From contig NZ_FMZB01000001.1 of the NCBI RefSeq assembly GCF_900101385.1, positions 558,001 to 622,000 on the forward strand: a stretch of DNA of 64,000 nucleotides. The letters run 5' to 3'. Positions 17,011 through 26,140 of the stretch are shown in pieces. The translations under genes and the position numbers were made by a program. Every line of letters starts with the position of its first letter. Within the stretch, counting starts at the first letter, position 1. Source of the stretch: Terribacillus halophilus (GTDB lineage Bacteria > Bacillota > Bacilli > Bacillales > Amphibacillaceae). The notes beneath the pieces are model-generated. The model saw only the letters and a list, made by a program, of their open reading frames with translations. It was not told where the DNA came from and ran no database searches.

Positions 17011-17961
17011 ATGAAGTTGATTTACTTGCTTATCATTACTGTTCTACTAGCTGTTTGTTCCTTGTTTGTCGGAGTGGAAAACGTATCTTTTTCCGCTTTG
17101 TGGAACTTGGATGAGGAAGCTTGGAATATCGTGCTAATTAGCCGGCTGCCCCGGATGCTGAGTATCGTCATGGCCGGTACAAGTCTTGGCATATGCGGAC
17201 TGATCATGCAGCAGCTTACCCAGAATAAATTCGTATCACCGACAACTGCAGGAACGATGGATTGGGCAAGATTGGGGATTCTGGTTTCTCTGTTGGTCTT
17301 TACCGATGCTAGCCCGATATGGAAAATGTGCATTGCTGCTGCTTTTGCTTTGTTTGGCACTTTGCTCTTCATGGGCATCCTCCAAAGATTGAAGCAGAAA
17401 GATACGATATTTATCCCGCTGGTCGGAATAATGTTGGGAAATGTAGTCAGTTCCATTGCGACATTTTTCGCACTGAAATTCGACTTGGTCCAAAACATGT
17501 CCTCATGGCTGCAGGGGGACTTCTCCTTGATCATGGAAGGACGCTACGAACTTCTTTACATTAGTGTTCCGCTGTTGATTATTGCCTTTTTATTTGCCAA
17601 CATGTTCACAGTCGCTGGCATGGGAGAAGATTTCGCTACGAACCTCGGCCTTCCATATAAATATGTTGTGAACGTTGGCTTGATCATTGTTGCAATCATT
17701 ACCGCTGTAGTCATCCTGACCGTCGGTGTCATCCCGTTTCTCGGTTTGATTGTCCCGAACATTGTCAGCATATATCGCGGTGATAATTTGAAAAACAGCA
17801 TTTGGCACACAGCTGTTCTCGGTGCATCATTCCTGCTTGTATGTGATATAGCAGGGCGATTGATCATCTACCCATATGAAATATCTGTCGGTCTGATGGT
17901 AGGTGTCATCGGAACAGGTATCTTCCTTTATATGCTGCTGAGGAGGAAGGCCTATGCTTAA
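17011..17961 (+). CDS. yclN: Iron-siderophore ABC importer permease YclN
   Basis: 316-residue FecCD-type inner membrane permease with about nine helices. Sequence pieces such as IMQQLTQNKFVSPTTAGTMD and LPFLGLI-type VGVIPFLGLIVPNIVSIYRG are near-identical to B. subtilis YclN, part of the petrobactin-type catecholate siderophore importer. The ATG at 17011 is preferred to the TTG at 17002 because of spacing from AAAAGG. It overlaps yclO by eight bases. Fur control is indicated upstream. Confidence 0.9.
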   Translation: MKLIYLLIITVLLAVCSLFVGVENVSFSALWNLDEEAWNIVLISRLPRMLSIVMAGTSLGICGLIMQQLTQNKFVSPTTAGTMDWARLGILVSLLVFTDASPIWKMCIAAAFALFGTLLFMGILQRLKQKDTIFIPLVGIMLGNVVSSIATFFALKFDLVQNMSSWLQGDFSLIMEGRYELLYISVPLLIIAFLFANMFTVAGMGEDFATNLGLPYKYVVNVGLIIVAIITAVVILTVGVIPFLGLIVPNIVSIYRGDNLKNSIWHTAVLGASFLLVCDIAGRLIIYPYEISVGLMVGVIGTGIFLYMLLRRKAYA

Positions 17962-18904
17962 AAGAAAAATTATTTTGCTCATCTTGATTGCCCTTGGGTT
18001 GGCGGGTTTGTACTTGTTCATCCATATGAACTTGCAAGCGATGGAGTACTTGCTGCGTACTCGTCTGGAAAAAATATTAGCCATGTTCTTATGTGCGGTA
18101 TCAATTGGTGTATCGACTGTTGTATTCCAGACGATTACACAAAATCGGATTTTGACTCCGAGCATCATGGGTCTCGATAGTGTGTATATGTTCATTCAGA
18201 CCATTGTCGTTTTCCTATTCGGTTCAGGAACATTCGTCATCCTCCAAAGTGATGCCTATTTCTTTGTTACCATCTTGCTAATGGTCGGCTTCGCTTTTGG
18301 ATTGTATCAGCTGCTGTTCCGCAGAGGAGAAAATAAATTATTCCTGCTGTTGCTTGTCGGGTTGGTACTTGGGACATTTTTCAGCAGTCTTTCGTCTTTC
18401 ATGCAAATGATTATCGACCCGAATGAATTTCTCCTGATCCAGGATAGTATGTTCGCGAGCTTCACAGATGTAAATACGGATCTCCTGCTCGTCTCGGCAG
18501 TGATCATCATTGCCTTATGCATTTACATTTTCCGATACCGTCACTATTTCGATGTCATGTCAATCGGACGTGATCATGCAGTCAACCTTGGAGTCCCTTA
18601 CGAAAAAATCGTCAAACGGATGTTCCTGGTGATTGCCGTATTGGTTGCCGTATCGACTGCATTGGTTGGACCCATCACGTTCTTGGGACTATTGACGGCC
18701 AATCTGGCGCGAGAGTTCTTGCAAACGTTCCGTCATACATATTTGCTGATCGCAGCCAGCTTGCTCAGTGTCATCGCACTGCTTGGCGGGCAGCTGATAG
18801 TCGAGAGAATTTTCTCTTTCTCTACGCCGATCAGTGTCATCATCAATTTCGTTGGCGGTATTTACTTCATCTATTTATTGGTAAAGGAGAGTAAGAAGAT
18901 ATGA
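17954..18904 (+). CDS. yclO: Iron-siderophore ABC importer permease YclO
   Basis: 316 residues, second FecCD-type permease, which would pair with YclN in the membrane. It has the family's TITQNRILTPSIMGLDS region near residue 60 and the ATPase-coupling segment GPITFLGLLTANLAREF (about 237-253). It overlaps yclN at the start and yclP at the end (ATGA), showing tight translational coupling. Confidence 0.9.
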   Translation: MLKRKIILLILIALGLAGLYLFIHMNLQAMEYLLRTRLEKILAMFLCAVSIGVSTVVFQTITQNRILTPSIMGLDSVYMFIQTIVVFLFGSGTFVILQSDAYFFVTILLMVGFAFGLYQLLFRRGENKLFLLLLVGLVLGTFFSSLSSFMQMIIDPNEFLLIQDSMFASFTDVNTDLLLVSAVIIIALCIYIFRYRHYFDVMSIGRDHAVNLGVPYEKIVKRMFLVIAVLVAVSTALVGPITFLGLLTANLAREFLQTFRHTYLLIAASLLSVIALLGGQLIVERIFSFSTPISVIINFVGGIYFIYLLVKESKKI

Positions 18905-19656
18905 TCGTAGCAGAAAAGCTATCCAAGTTTTTTGGATCCAAGAAAGTCATTCAGGATGTTTCCGTCGAGGTGAAGCGTGGTGCGATCACTTCCTTCATCG
19001 GTCCAAATGGTGCCGGGAAAAGTACTTTGCTTTCCATGGTAAGCCGACTGCTGAAACAAGATGATGGGATTGTATATCTAGATGGCAAGGATGTCCATAA
19101 ACAAAAAAGTAAGGATTTGGCGAAGACGATAGCCATACTGCGTCAGTCCAATGTTGTCCAGATGAGACTGACAGTGCGCGAGTTAGTCAGCTTCGGCCGA
19201 TTCCCGTATTCGAGCGGACGTCTCACTGCCGAAGATGAGCAGAAGGTTAGTGAAGCCATTGCCTATGTGAATCTAGAGGAATTGGAAGATAAATACTTGA
19301 ACGAATTGAGCGGGGGACAAAAGCAGCGAGCATTCATCGCCATGGTACTGGCGCAGGATACAGAATATATCCTGCTTGATGAACCGCTGAATAACCTCGA
19401 TATGAAGCATGCCGTTCAAATGATGAAGCTGCTCCGTAAGCTGGTAGAGGATTTTGGGAAGACGATCTTGCTCGTCATCCATGACATCAATTTCGCTTCC
19501 GTATATTCAGACCGGATCGTGGCGATGAAGGACGGTCAAATTGTTGCAGAAGGCCCAACAGAAGATATCATCCAATCCGATGTTCTCAAATCTATATATG
19601 ATCTGGACATCGACGTCCATAATATCAGTTGTAATCGGATTTGTGTCTACTTTTAA
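18901..19656 (+). CDS. yclP: Iron-siderophore ABC importer ATPase YclP
   Basis: 251 residues. Walker A is GPNGAGKST (about 34-42), the signature is LSGGQKQRAFIAMVLAQD, Walker B is YILLDEPLNNLD, and the switch histidine lies in LVIHDINFAS. It drives import through YclN/YclO on the cytoplasmic face. The ATGA overlap with yclO supports one operon. Confidence 0.92.
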   Translation: MIVAEKLSKFFGSKKVIQDVSVEVKRGAITSFIGPNGAGKSTLLSMVSRLLKQDDGIVYLDGKDVHKQKSKDLAKTIAILRQSNVVQMRLTVRELVSFGRFPYSSGRLTAEDEQKVSEAIAYVNLEELEDKYLNELSGGQKQRAFIAMVLAQDTEYILLDEPLNNLDMKHAVQMMKLLRKLVEDFGKTILLVIHDINFASVYSDRIVAMKDGQIVAEGPTEDIIQSDVLKSIYDLDIDVHNISCNRICVYF

Positions 19657-19687
19657 TCAGCTTACAGGTTAAAGGGGTGGTGCCGTT

Positions 19688-19750
19688 ATGAAGTATAATG
19701 CCTTTCTTGGCCAGCAATTCATCCATCAGATAGAAAAAGGAGAGGGATAA
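19688..19750 (+). CDS. Possible 20-residue coupled ORF before yclQ
   Basis: ATG at 19688 with AAAGGGGTGG upstream, encoding MKYNAFLGQQFIHQIEKGEG and ending one base before the yclQ ATG. The yclQ binding site (AAGGAGAGG) lies inside its last codons, so ribosomes finishing this ORF would sit at the yclQ start. It may couple or set yclQ translation; no homologue is known to me, and the peptide itself may have no role. Confidence 0.35.
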   Translation: MKYNAFLGQQFIHQIEKGEG

Positions 19751-19751
19751 A

Positions 19752-20693
19752 ATGAAAAAACTAACTTTGTTGATGACAGGTCTATTATTCATACTTCTGC
19801 TTGCAGCATGCGGAAGCAATTCCGATAGCGCAAGTGGTGCAGATAAAAAGGAAGAAAAGCTCACCATCAAACATGAACTGGGTGAAACGGAAGTCAGCAA
19901 GAATCCAGAGAAGATCGTTACTTTCGATATGGGAGCATTGGATACATTGGATAAGCTTGGTGTTGATGTTGCGGGTGTCCCACAAGAAAATCTTCCTGAT
20001 TATCTTTCCAAATACAGCAGTGGGGATTATGAAAATGTTGGCGGCCTGAAAGAGCCTGATTTGGAGAAAATCGCTGAAATGCAGCCGGATGTCATCTTCA
20101 TTTCCGGCCGACAAAGCGATTATTATGACCAGCTTAGTGAGCTTGCACCAACTATTTATGTTGGCGTTGACACGACGGATTATATGAATTCTTTCAAAAA
20201 GAATACCGAAACGATTGCCAAAATCGTAGGTAAAGAAACAGAAGCTGAAGAAGCATTAAGTAAAATTGATGATGCAATTGCCGAACTGAAAACGAAAGCA
20301 GAAGGCATGGACCAAAAAGCATTGATCACACTTGTGAATGACGGCAGTGTAAGTGCATATGGCAAAGCTTCACGTTTCGGTGTGATCCATGATGTCTATG
20401 GTGTGCCTGCAGTCGATGAAACAATCGAAGCTTCCACACACGGTCAATCCATTGGCTTTGAATACATTTCTGAAAAGAATCCTGATTACTTGTTCGTAGT
20501 TGACCGCGGAGCTGTTGTAGGCAACGGTACATCTTCGGCGGAAAAAGTATTGGATAATGAATTGGTAAATGGCACGAATGCAGCCAAGGAAAACCACATC
20601 ACGTATCTAAGCCCAGATTACTGGTACCTATCTGGCGGCGGACTGGAGTCTGAATTGGAGAAAGTAAAAGAAGTCTCCGATGCATTGAAATAA
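19752..20693 (+). CDS. yclQ: Siderophore-binding lipoprotein YclQ
   Basis: 313 residues. Signal peptide with lipobox LLAAC (lipidated Cys20), then a class III periplasmic-binding fold. YclQ-like segments include IVTFDMGALDTLDKLGVDV, VIFISGRQSDYYDQL and ASTHGQSIGFEYISEKNPDY. It captures the ferric siderophore outside the membrane and delivers it to YclNO. Last gene of the Fur-controlled operon; the terminator follows. Confidence 0.92.
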   Translation: MKKLTLLMTGLLFILLLAACGSNSDSASGADKKEEKLTIKHELGETEVSKNPEKIVTFDMGALDTLDKLGVDVAGVPQENLPDYLSKYSSGDYENVGGLKEPDLEKIAEMQPDVIFISGRQSDYYDQLSELAPTIYVGVDTTDYMNSFKKNTETIAKIVGKETEAEEALSKIDDAIAELKTKAEGMDQKALITLVNDGSVSAYGKASRFGVIHDVYGVPAVDETIEASTHGQSIGFEYISEKNPDYLFVVDRGAVVGNGTSSAEKVLDNELVNGTNAAKENHITYLSPDYWYLSGGGLESELEKVKEVSDALK

Positions 20694-20702
20694 GTAAGAA
20701 CC

Positions 20703-20737
20703 AAAAAGCGCAAATGCACATGCATTTGCGCTTTTTT
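20703..20737 (+). terminator. yclQ terminator
   Basis: Near-perfect stem AAAAAGCGCAAATGCA / TGCATTTGCGCTTTTT with a very small loop. The T run follows the stem. Confidence 0.88.
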
Positions 20738-20738
20738 C

Positions 20739-21067
20739 TGCCAATCCGTATTTTTTGATACGGATGCATCGTTCACTTGCAGACCGTTCCAGAACAAACG
20801 CCTAATGCATTGAATGAAAATGTGCATGGCCATTCTTGCCCCATCGCATCTCTTGGATTATATTGCATCACGAGTTATGCCCTCACTTGATTTCCGACAA
20901 GCTTCCTTCTTCCGTAAATCCCCATATATTGAAGCTGGCTCCTTTGGTCAGCCTACAGTACCAGCATTGTTTTTTTGAAAAGACATCGAAAGGCGAAAAA
21001 TGTAGAAAAAGGTTCATGATTGCAACAGATTAGCCGATAGAAAAGAAGAGAGGGGAAGGGGGAAACA
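20739..21067. other. 329-bp intergenic region
   Basis: It contains a second small hairpin (ATCCGTAT / ATACGGAT, about 20744-20765), possibly a back-up terminator. A start-less or unsupported reading frame occurs near 20878-20976 (PSLDFRQASFF...), without a binding site. I see no gene or RNA. The chemoreceptor binding site GGGGAAGGGGG begins at about 21052. Confidence 0.4.
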
Positions 21068-22138
21068 ATGATGAAGAAGCGACATATAGTCACGATGCTG
21101 AGTGTGGGATACCTTTATGCATGTTTACTTATCCTGCAAAATGAAAGGGTTTTCTTTATGGAATGGTGGATCAATGTTATCATTGGTCTCGTCTTGGCAG
21201 GGGGAAGCTTGGCCTTTATTTTTGTATATAAACAGGAAAAACTGGAGGAGACGGCCGAACAGATTATGGAGGAGCCTATTCTTCAAGAACCGGCAGCAAC
21301 AATCGAGCCTGATGTTGAACCAGTGATAGAAGAGGGGAACACTGAACTGGAACAGACAGGTGAAGCGCTGAGGCAAATTGTTATAGCATTGGAAGAAGTG
21401 ACGGTTGGATCGGAGAATCAATCCCAGTCATCAGCGGAACTGGCTGCGACGATGCAAAAGTTCGCGGAAAATGTCATGATGGTTGCATTGAAAGGAGAAG
21501 AAGCGAAACAGATTGCAGCCGAAATGGATGCGTTGACAAAAGAAGGCGCTTCTCATATGGAAGATTCCGTAAATCATATGGAGACAATAACCAGTAAGAT
21601 TACATTCTCCTATGAAAAAGTAAGAGGTTTGAATGGCAAGACAGAGCAAATCAGTTCCTTGCTGAAGGCAATCAAGGATATTGCCGAGCAGACGAATTTA
21701 TTGGCGCTGAATGCTGCCATCGAAGCTGCACGGGCAGGCGATCAAGGGCGAGGATTTGCTGTAGTTGCTGATGAAGTGCGCAAACTTTCCGACCAGGTCC
21801 GCGTTGCTGTGACAGATATAACAGGTGTGTTTCAAAGCATCCAGACAGAATCGAAGGATGCAGTCGACGCTCTCGGTGCAGGCAAGGAGGCCGTGGTTGC
21901 AGGATCAGATAAAATCATTACTACCCAAAGTACGTTTGAACAACTGCAAGAAGAGATTGGTATCACAAGCAGTCAAATCGAAGCGATTGCTGCAGCAATG
22001 TATGACGTGCTCGATAATACACGCGGTGTAACAGATAGTATCAATAACATTGTTTCTGTGGCGGAACAGAATGCAGCAAGTATGCAGGAGGTTACTGCCA
22101 TTACGCAGGATATTCAGCAAAAATTCAACAATCAATGA
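21068..22138 (+). CDS. Methyl-accepting chemotaxis protein without sensor domain
   Basis: 356 residues. Two hydrophobic segments (about 8-24 and 31-53) are separated by only a few residues, so there is no extracytoplasmic sensor and no clear HAMP domain. A charged linker leads to the MCP signalling domain, whose hairpin tip reads [20 protein letters not shown] then [17 protein letters not shown]. The protein would pass a signal to CheA/CheW from the membrane or cytosol. An internal start at 21158 would leave one membrane helix. Confidence 0.85.
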   Translation: MMKKRHIVTMLSVGYLYACLLILQNERVFFMEWWINVIIGLVLAGGSLAFIFVYKQEKLEETAEQIMEEPILQEPAATIEPDVEPVIEEGNTELEQTGEALRQIVIALEEVTVGSENQSQSSAELAATMQKFAENVMMVALKGEEAKQIAAEMDALTKEGASHMEDSVNHMETITSKITFSYEKVRGLNGKTEQISSLLKAIKDIAEQTNLLALNAAIEAARAGDQGRGFAVVADEVRKLSDQVRVAVTDITGVFQSIQTESKDAVDALGAGKEAVVAGSDKIITTQSTFEQLQEEIGITSSQIEAIAAAMYDVLDNTRGVTDSINNIVSVAEQNAASMQEVTAITQDIQQKFNNQ

Positions 22139-22166
22139 AAAAGCGACCAGAAATGGTCGCTTTTTC
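22137..22166. terminator. Bidirectional terminator, MCP gene / symporter
   Basis: Perfect 13-bp stem GAAAAAGCGACCA / TGGTCGCTTTTTC with a GAAA loop, overlapping the chemoreceptor stop codon and ending two bases before the symporter stop. Confidence 0.88.
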
Positions 22167-22168
22167 AC

Positions 22169-23764
22169 TTAGGCTGCAATTCCCCAAGGGGAGAAGAGAA
22201 TATACAAGCCGATGATGCAAATAGTAATGAAGATGGCAAACGGCTTCGCGTATTTCCAAGGCGTCATATCGACAACCTCTGCATCTCTTAGTACGTAGGG
22301 CTCTTTCCGCGGCTTCCATTTGCCGAGTGCAATCATAAGCAGCAAGCTGAACGGGAAGAGGATTGCCAATACATAAAGGAAATGTACTTCTCCGAATAGC
22401 AGTTTGGACAGCCCATATAAGATTAAGTGGGTAACAATAGCGATCTTGACCGCAAAAGCTGGTACCCGTTTAGTAAAGAATCCTATGAAAATGGCAGCCA
22501 CGATCGGTACGTTGATGAATCCGAACATCTCCTGCAGATAATTGTATAATCCGCTAGGGAAGAAGATGATGAATGGAGCAATGATAATGGAAATGACACC
22601 TACTGTAATTGCGAATAGACGACCTGCTTTCACAAGCTCGGAGTCTGTTGCATTCTTACGGAAAATAGGCTTGTACAAGTCCAACGTGAACAATGTCATC
22701 GTACTGCTTAATGCACCATTGAACGAGCTGAGGATGGCACCGAACAGGATGGCTGCAAAAATACCGGTTATGGCGGTCGGCAGCAAATCGATGATCAAAG
22801 TCGGATAGGCATCATCCGCAGTTTTCAATGAGTCCCCGTAAAGATGGAATGCTATCGTACCAGGCAATAGCAGATAAAGAATGCCGAACAACTTGAAGAA
22901 TCCTGTCAGCAGGACACCTTTTTGTCCCTCGGCCAGATTTTTAGCACCTAGTGATTTCTGGACGATTGCTTGGTTGGCTGCCCAGTAGAACAAGTTGTTT
23001 ACTAGCAATCCGGTAAAGATTGTCGGCCAAGGAACATTGGCATCATTGCTGCTATCGATTGCATTCAGTTTTTCAGGATGATTGTTGATTAGTTTATCGA
23101 TACCGCCAGTGATGCTGCTGTCTCCCAAAGCCCAAAGTCCAAGCAGTAGAATACATATTCCGCTGATAATCAAGGCGATGCCATATAAGGTGTCAGCAGC
23201 TGAAATTGCACGTAATCCTCCAAATACAACGTATCCAAGACTGACTAACCCGATTACACCAGCAATCAATGCAACGGCCCAAAAAGTACTGATATGTAAG
23301 CCGCCAGTTATGTTGAAAATAGAATCCAGTACTAATGCCCCGGAATAAAGGACAGTTGGCAAGAATGAAGTCATATAGCCAAGAATGAACAAAACAGAAA
23401 CAAACTGACGCGTCCGCATATCGAATCGCTGTTCAAGGAAATCAGGAATGGTTGTGATTCCTGTTTTCAAATAACGAGGCAGAAATAGAAATGCAAGGAC
23501 GAATAAAGCGAGCGGGGATGTGACTTCCCATGCCATTGCAGTAAAGTTGCCGCCGAACGTCTGACCATTCTGTCCAACTAGCTGTTCCGTTGATAGGTTT
23601 GTCAAAAGCATGGAGCTGCCGATGGCTATACCTGTCAGACTGCGGCCTCCAAGGAAATAGCCGTCCGAGGTAGCAAGGTCGATTCCCTTCGTCTTTCGCC
23701 AGGAATAATAGGCAATTCCAATCGTAACAATGACAAATGATAGAATGATGAACGCATAAAGCAT
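22169..23764 (-). CDS. Sodium/solute symporter (SSS, SLC5 family)
   Basis: 531 residues with about 14 membrane helices. SSS features: YFLGGRSLTGIAIGSSMLLT near residue 37, STEQLVGQNG, and the later ANQAIVQKSLGAKNLAEGQKG segment with a conserved family position. It uses the sodium gradient to import a solute; relatives (YidK-like) are thought to carry sugars, but the substrate cannot be read from sequence. Single-gene unit; GGAGG precedes the ATG. Confidence 0.88.
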   Translation of the reverse strand: MLYAFIILSFVIVTIGIAYYSWRKTKGIDLATSDGYFLGGRSLTGIAIGSSMLLTNLSTEQLVGQNGQTFGGNFTAMAWEVTSPLALFVLAFLFLPRYLKTGITTIPDFLEQRFDMRTRQFVSVLFILGYMTSFLPTVLYSGALVLDSIFNITGGLHISTFWAVALIAGVIGLVSLGYVVFGGLRAISAADTLYGIALIISGICILLLGLWALGDSSITGGIDKLINNHPEKLNAIDSSNDANVPWPTIFTGLLVNNLFYWAANQAIVQKSLGAKNLAEGQKGVLLTGFFKLFGILYLLLPGTIAFHLYGDSLKTADDAYPTLIIDLLPTAITGIFAAILFGAILSSFNGALSSTMTLFTLDLYKPIFRKNATDSELVKAGRLFAITVGVISIIIAPFIIFFPSGLYNYLQEMFGFINVPIVAAIFIGFFTKRVPAFAVKIAIVTHLILYGLSKLLFGEVHFLYVLAILFPFSLLLMIALGKWKPRKEPYVLRDAEVVDMTPWKYAKPFAIFITICIIGLYILFSPWGIAA

Positions 23765-23970
23765 ATCTGTTCCTCCTTAAGTACTTTCACAACAGCTGAG
23801 CGCTGTAATCCTTCTCATGGAATACCCTGGGCTTTAAAATCCAAAACATATCAAAATAGTTGAATCCGCTTCCTATGATTTTTTTGTTAAATGAATGAGT
23901 TTTGGTTTGTATCGTGCACGTATCTGTTGTATCTTTAGCCAATGTCATGTCAAAAAAAGGAGGAGTTAAG

Positions 23971-25155
23971 ATGTCTTTAGCAAGCAGACAGTTCAAGCCT
24001 TCGACAGTGATTGCCGTGTTGATGATCTGTGCTTTTTCCATAGGGACGACGGAATATGTAGTGACGGGAGTATTGACGCATATTGCGCAGGACCTTGGGG
24101 TGACGATTGCAGCTGCCGGTCTTGTGGTAAGCATGTATGCGCTTGGCGTGGCGGTATTTGGGCCGCTTATGACTACATTTTCCGTCAAGCTGCCCCGCAA
24201 ACCGATGCTGCTTTTATTCATGCTGATATTCATCATCAGTAATATTATTAGTGCGACTGCACCGAATTTTACGGTATTGCTCGTATCAAGGGTTACTTCC
24301 GCTTTTATTCATGGCCCATTTTTTGCGTTGGCATTTGTCATGGCGAGTGAACTGGTGGAGCCGCGAAAACGGGTCCAGGCGATTGCAGCCGTCAATGGCG
24401 GGCTCACGATTGCCATCATGATTGGTGTGCCATTCGGAGCCTATCTTGGTTCGCTTATCGAGTGGCGTCTTGTATTCTGGCTGATTGCATTCCTTGGGGT
24501 GATCGGGATGATTGGTCTGCTTATTTGCGCACCGAATACGAAGCCTGCGGAAACACCGCTTATCAAACAGGAGCTTAGCGTATTTAAGCATAAACAAGTA
24601 TTGTTGACGATTGCGATCATCATCTTTGGCTACTCAGGCGTATTTACAGCCTATACCTATATCGAACCATTGCTGCGATCGATTACCGGTTTTGGAGGCA
24701 TCGGCATCATGATCAGTCTATTCTTTTTCGGAATGGGCAGCGTTATCGGTAATTTTTCCACACCTAAACTGGCAGGAGGGAATGTGACCAAGACGCTTAT
24801 ATACGTGTTTGCCATATTGACAGTCATTCTTTTACTGTTTCCGCTGGCGACACCTTATGCTATCACGGCTGTTTTGGTTATCGGTCTATTCGGAGCAGGT
24901 GCATTCGGGACGACGCCATTATTGCAGTCAAAAATCGTCATGGCAGCAAAAGAAGGACCGACAATTGCAGCAGCCGCAAGTGTTTCAGCTTTCAATCTGG
25001 CAAATGCCAGCGGTGCTTATATAGGCGGAATCGTGCTCGATGCAAATCTAGGTTACACATGGCTTTCCGTTATAGGAGCGGGAATTTCTATAATTGGTAT
25101 ACTATTATCTGCTGTTTCCTACCGGGAGGAAAAAAAAGCAGCCGAAGTGGCCTGA
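23971..25155 (+). CDS. MFS transporter, DHA1 efflux type
   Basis: 394 residues and twelve predicted helices. The opening AFSIGTTEYVVTGVLTHIAQ is typical of the AraJ/YdhP group of DHA1 drug or sugar exporters, which use GTTE/GxxE in helix 1. The start at 23971 has AAAGGAGGAG upstream and gives the normal length; the longer frame from 23902 is unsupported. Substrate unknown. The acetyltransferase gene that follows is separated by 62 bases and could be cotranscribed. Confidence 0.88.
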   Translation: MSLASRQFKPSTVIAVLMICAFSIGTTEYVVTGVLTHIAQDLGVTIAAAGLVVSMYALGVAVFGPLMTTFSVKLPRKPMLLLFMLIFIISNIISATAPNFTVLLVSRVTSAFIHGPFFALAFVMASELVEPRKRVQAIAAVNGGLTIAIMIGVPFGAYLGSLIEWRLVFWLIAFLGVIGMIGLLICAPNTKPAETPLIKQELSVFKHKQVLLTIAIIIFGYSGVFTAYTYIEPLLRSITGFGGIGIMISLFFFGMGSVIGNFSTPKLAGGNVTKTLIYVFAILTVILLLFPLATPYAITAVLVIGLFGAGAFGTTPLLQSKIVMAAKEGPTIAAAASVSAFNLANASGAYIGGIVLDANLGYTWLSVIGAGISIIGILLSAVSYREEKKAAEVA

Positions 25156-25217
25156 ATATATTGCAAGCAGTGATAGCTTCCTGCATACTAGAAGAAATTT
25201 CTGGGGGGAAGCAGGTT

Positions 25218-25778
25218 ATGAATCCAATCGTAAGAGACTTCAAGACTACTATCGAAACAGAACGTCTTATCATCAGGCAGCCGCAAGTCGATGATGGAAA
25301 AGTTGTGAATGAAGCGATCAAAGCGTCCTTGCCGGAGTTGAAGCGCTGGTTGCCGTTTGCCCAGAAATTGCCGACGTCGGAGGATACGGAAGAAAATATC
25401 AGGGAGTCGGTTGCAAATTGGATCAATCGGACGAACTTGCGCATGCTCATCTTTCGTAAGGATACGGGAAGTTTCATTGCTTCCAGCGGCTTTCACGCAA
25501 TCGATTGGGATATCCCGAAAGTTGAAATAGGCTACTGGATGGATACGCGCCATACGGGTCAGGGGTTTATGACCGAAGCGGTCGAGGCGCAGACGGAGTA
25601 TGCCTTCACTGAGCTTGGTGTCCGTCGGGTCCAGATACTGTGCGATGTGGAAAACAGTGCAAGCCGAGCCGTTCCTGAACGGCTCGGCTACCAGCTGGAA
25701 GGGATACATTATTGCGACAGTCTGCACGCGGATGGAAAGACAGTGCGCAACACGGTGTATTACAGCAAAACCAAATAA
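25218..25778 (+). CDS. RimJ/RimL-type GNAT acetyltransferase
   Basis: 186 residues. Typical RimL-like start (TTIETERLIIRQPQVDDGKV), acetyl-CoA site near YWMDTRHTGQGFMTEAV, and the final conserved ENSASRAVPERLGYQLEG helix-strand. Such enzymes acetylate N-terminal amines of ribosomal proteins or small amines. The start at 25218 is used because the longer frame overlaps the MFS gene. Confidence 0.85.
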   Translation: MNPIVRDFKTTIETERLIIRQPQVDDGKVVNEAIKASLPELKRWLPFAQKLPTSEDTEENIRESVANWINRTNLRMLIFRKDTGSFIASSGFHAIDWDIPKVEIGYWMDTRHTGQGFMTEAVEAQTEYAFTELGVRRVQILCDVENSASRAVPERLGYQLEGIHYCDSLHADGKTVRNTVYYSKTK

Positions 25779-26140
25779 CGGTTGGTTATCCAGTCGTTGA
25801 AGCCAAATTACATAAAACGTTCAAATTTTGTTCAATACTTGTTCTTATTCTCTCTTTTTGCTGGTGTTAGAATGAAAATTGAACTGTTTACTTACTAGGC
25901 AAGTCTGGTCTTTTTGGCTGCTTTGTATTACACTAGTTTCTGGATTGTTGTCAGACACTGCCTGTCAGGCAGTGTGATTGTGTGTTTCCATCTGAATTTT
26001 CTGCTGCTCTTATGGTATTGCGGAAGGCTCATTGTGAAATACTTATCAAAACCCTATTAAAAGCGAAGGGTCGTTTTCTTATGCAGAGGGAAAATGGCAC
26101 ATTCGTGAACTCAGGTAAAGAAAGGAAGGGAAGCAGGCGC
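25779..26140 (+). promoter_or_regulatory. Long qox leader region with hairpin and Rex-like site
   Basis: The 362 bases before qoxA hold a perfect hairpin ACACTGCC / GGCAGTGT (25955-25975). Further down, 26032-26049 reads TTGTGAAATACTTATCAA, two mismatches from the Rex-box form TTGTGAANNNNTTCACAA. Rex senses the NADH/NAD ratio and represses respiratory genes in Gram-positive bacteria. No coding gene is seen; the in-frame upward extension of qoxA lacks a binding site. Confidence 0.4.

Noticed and set aside
20744-20765. Hairpin ATCCGTAT / ATACGGAT after the yclQ terminator
   Set aside because: Could be a second terminator, but has T in the loop and none after it; not listed as a separate terminator.
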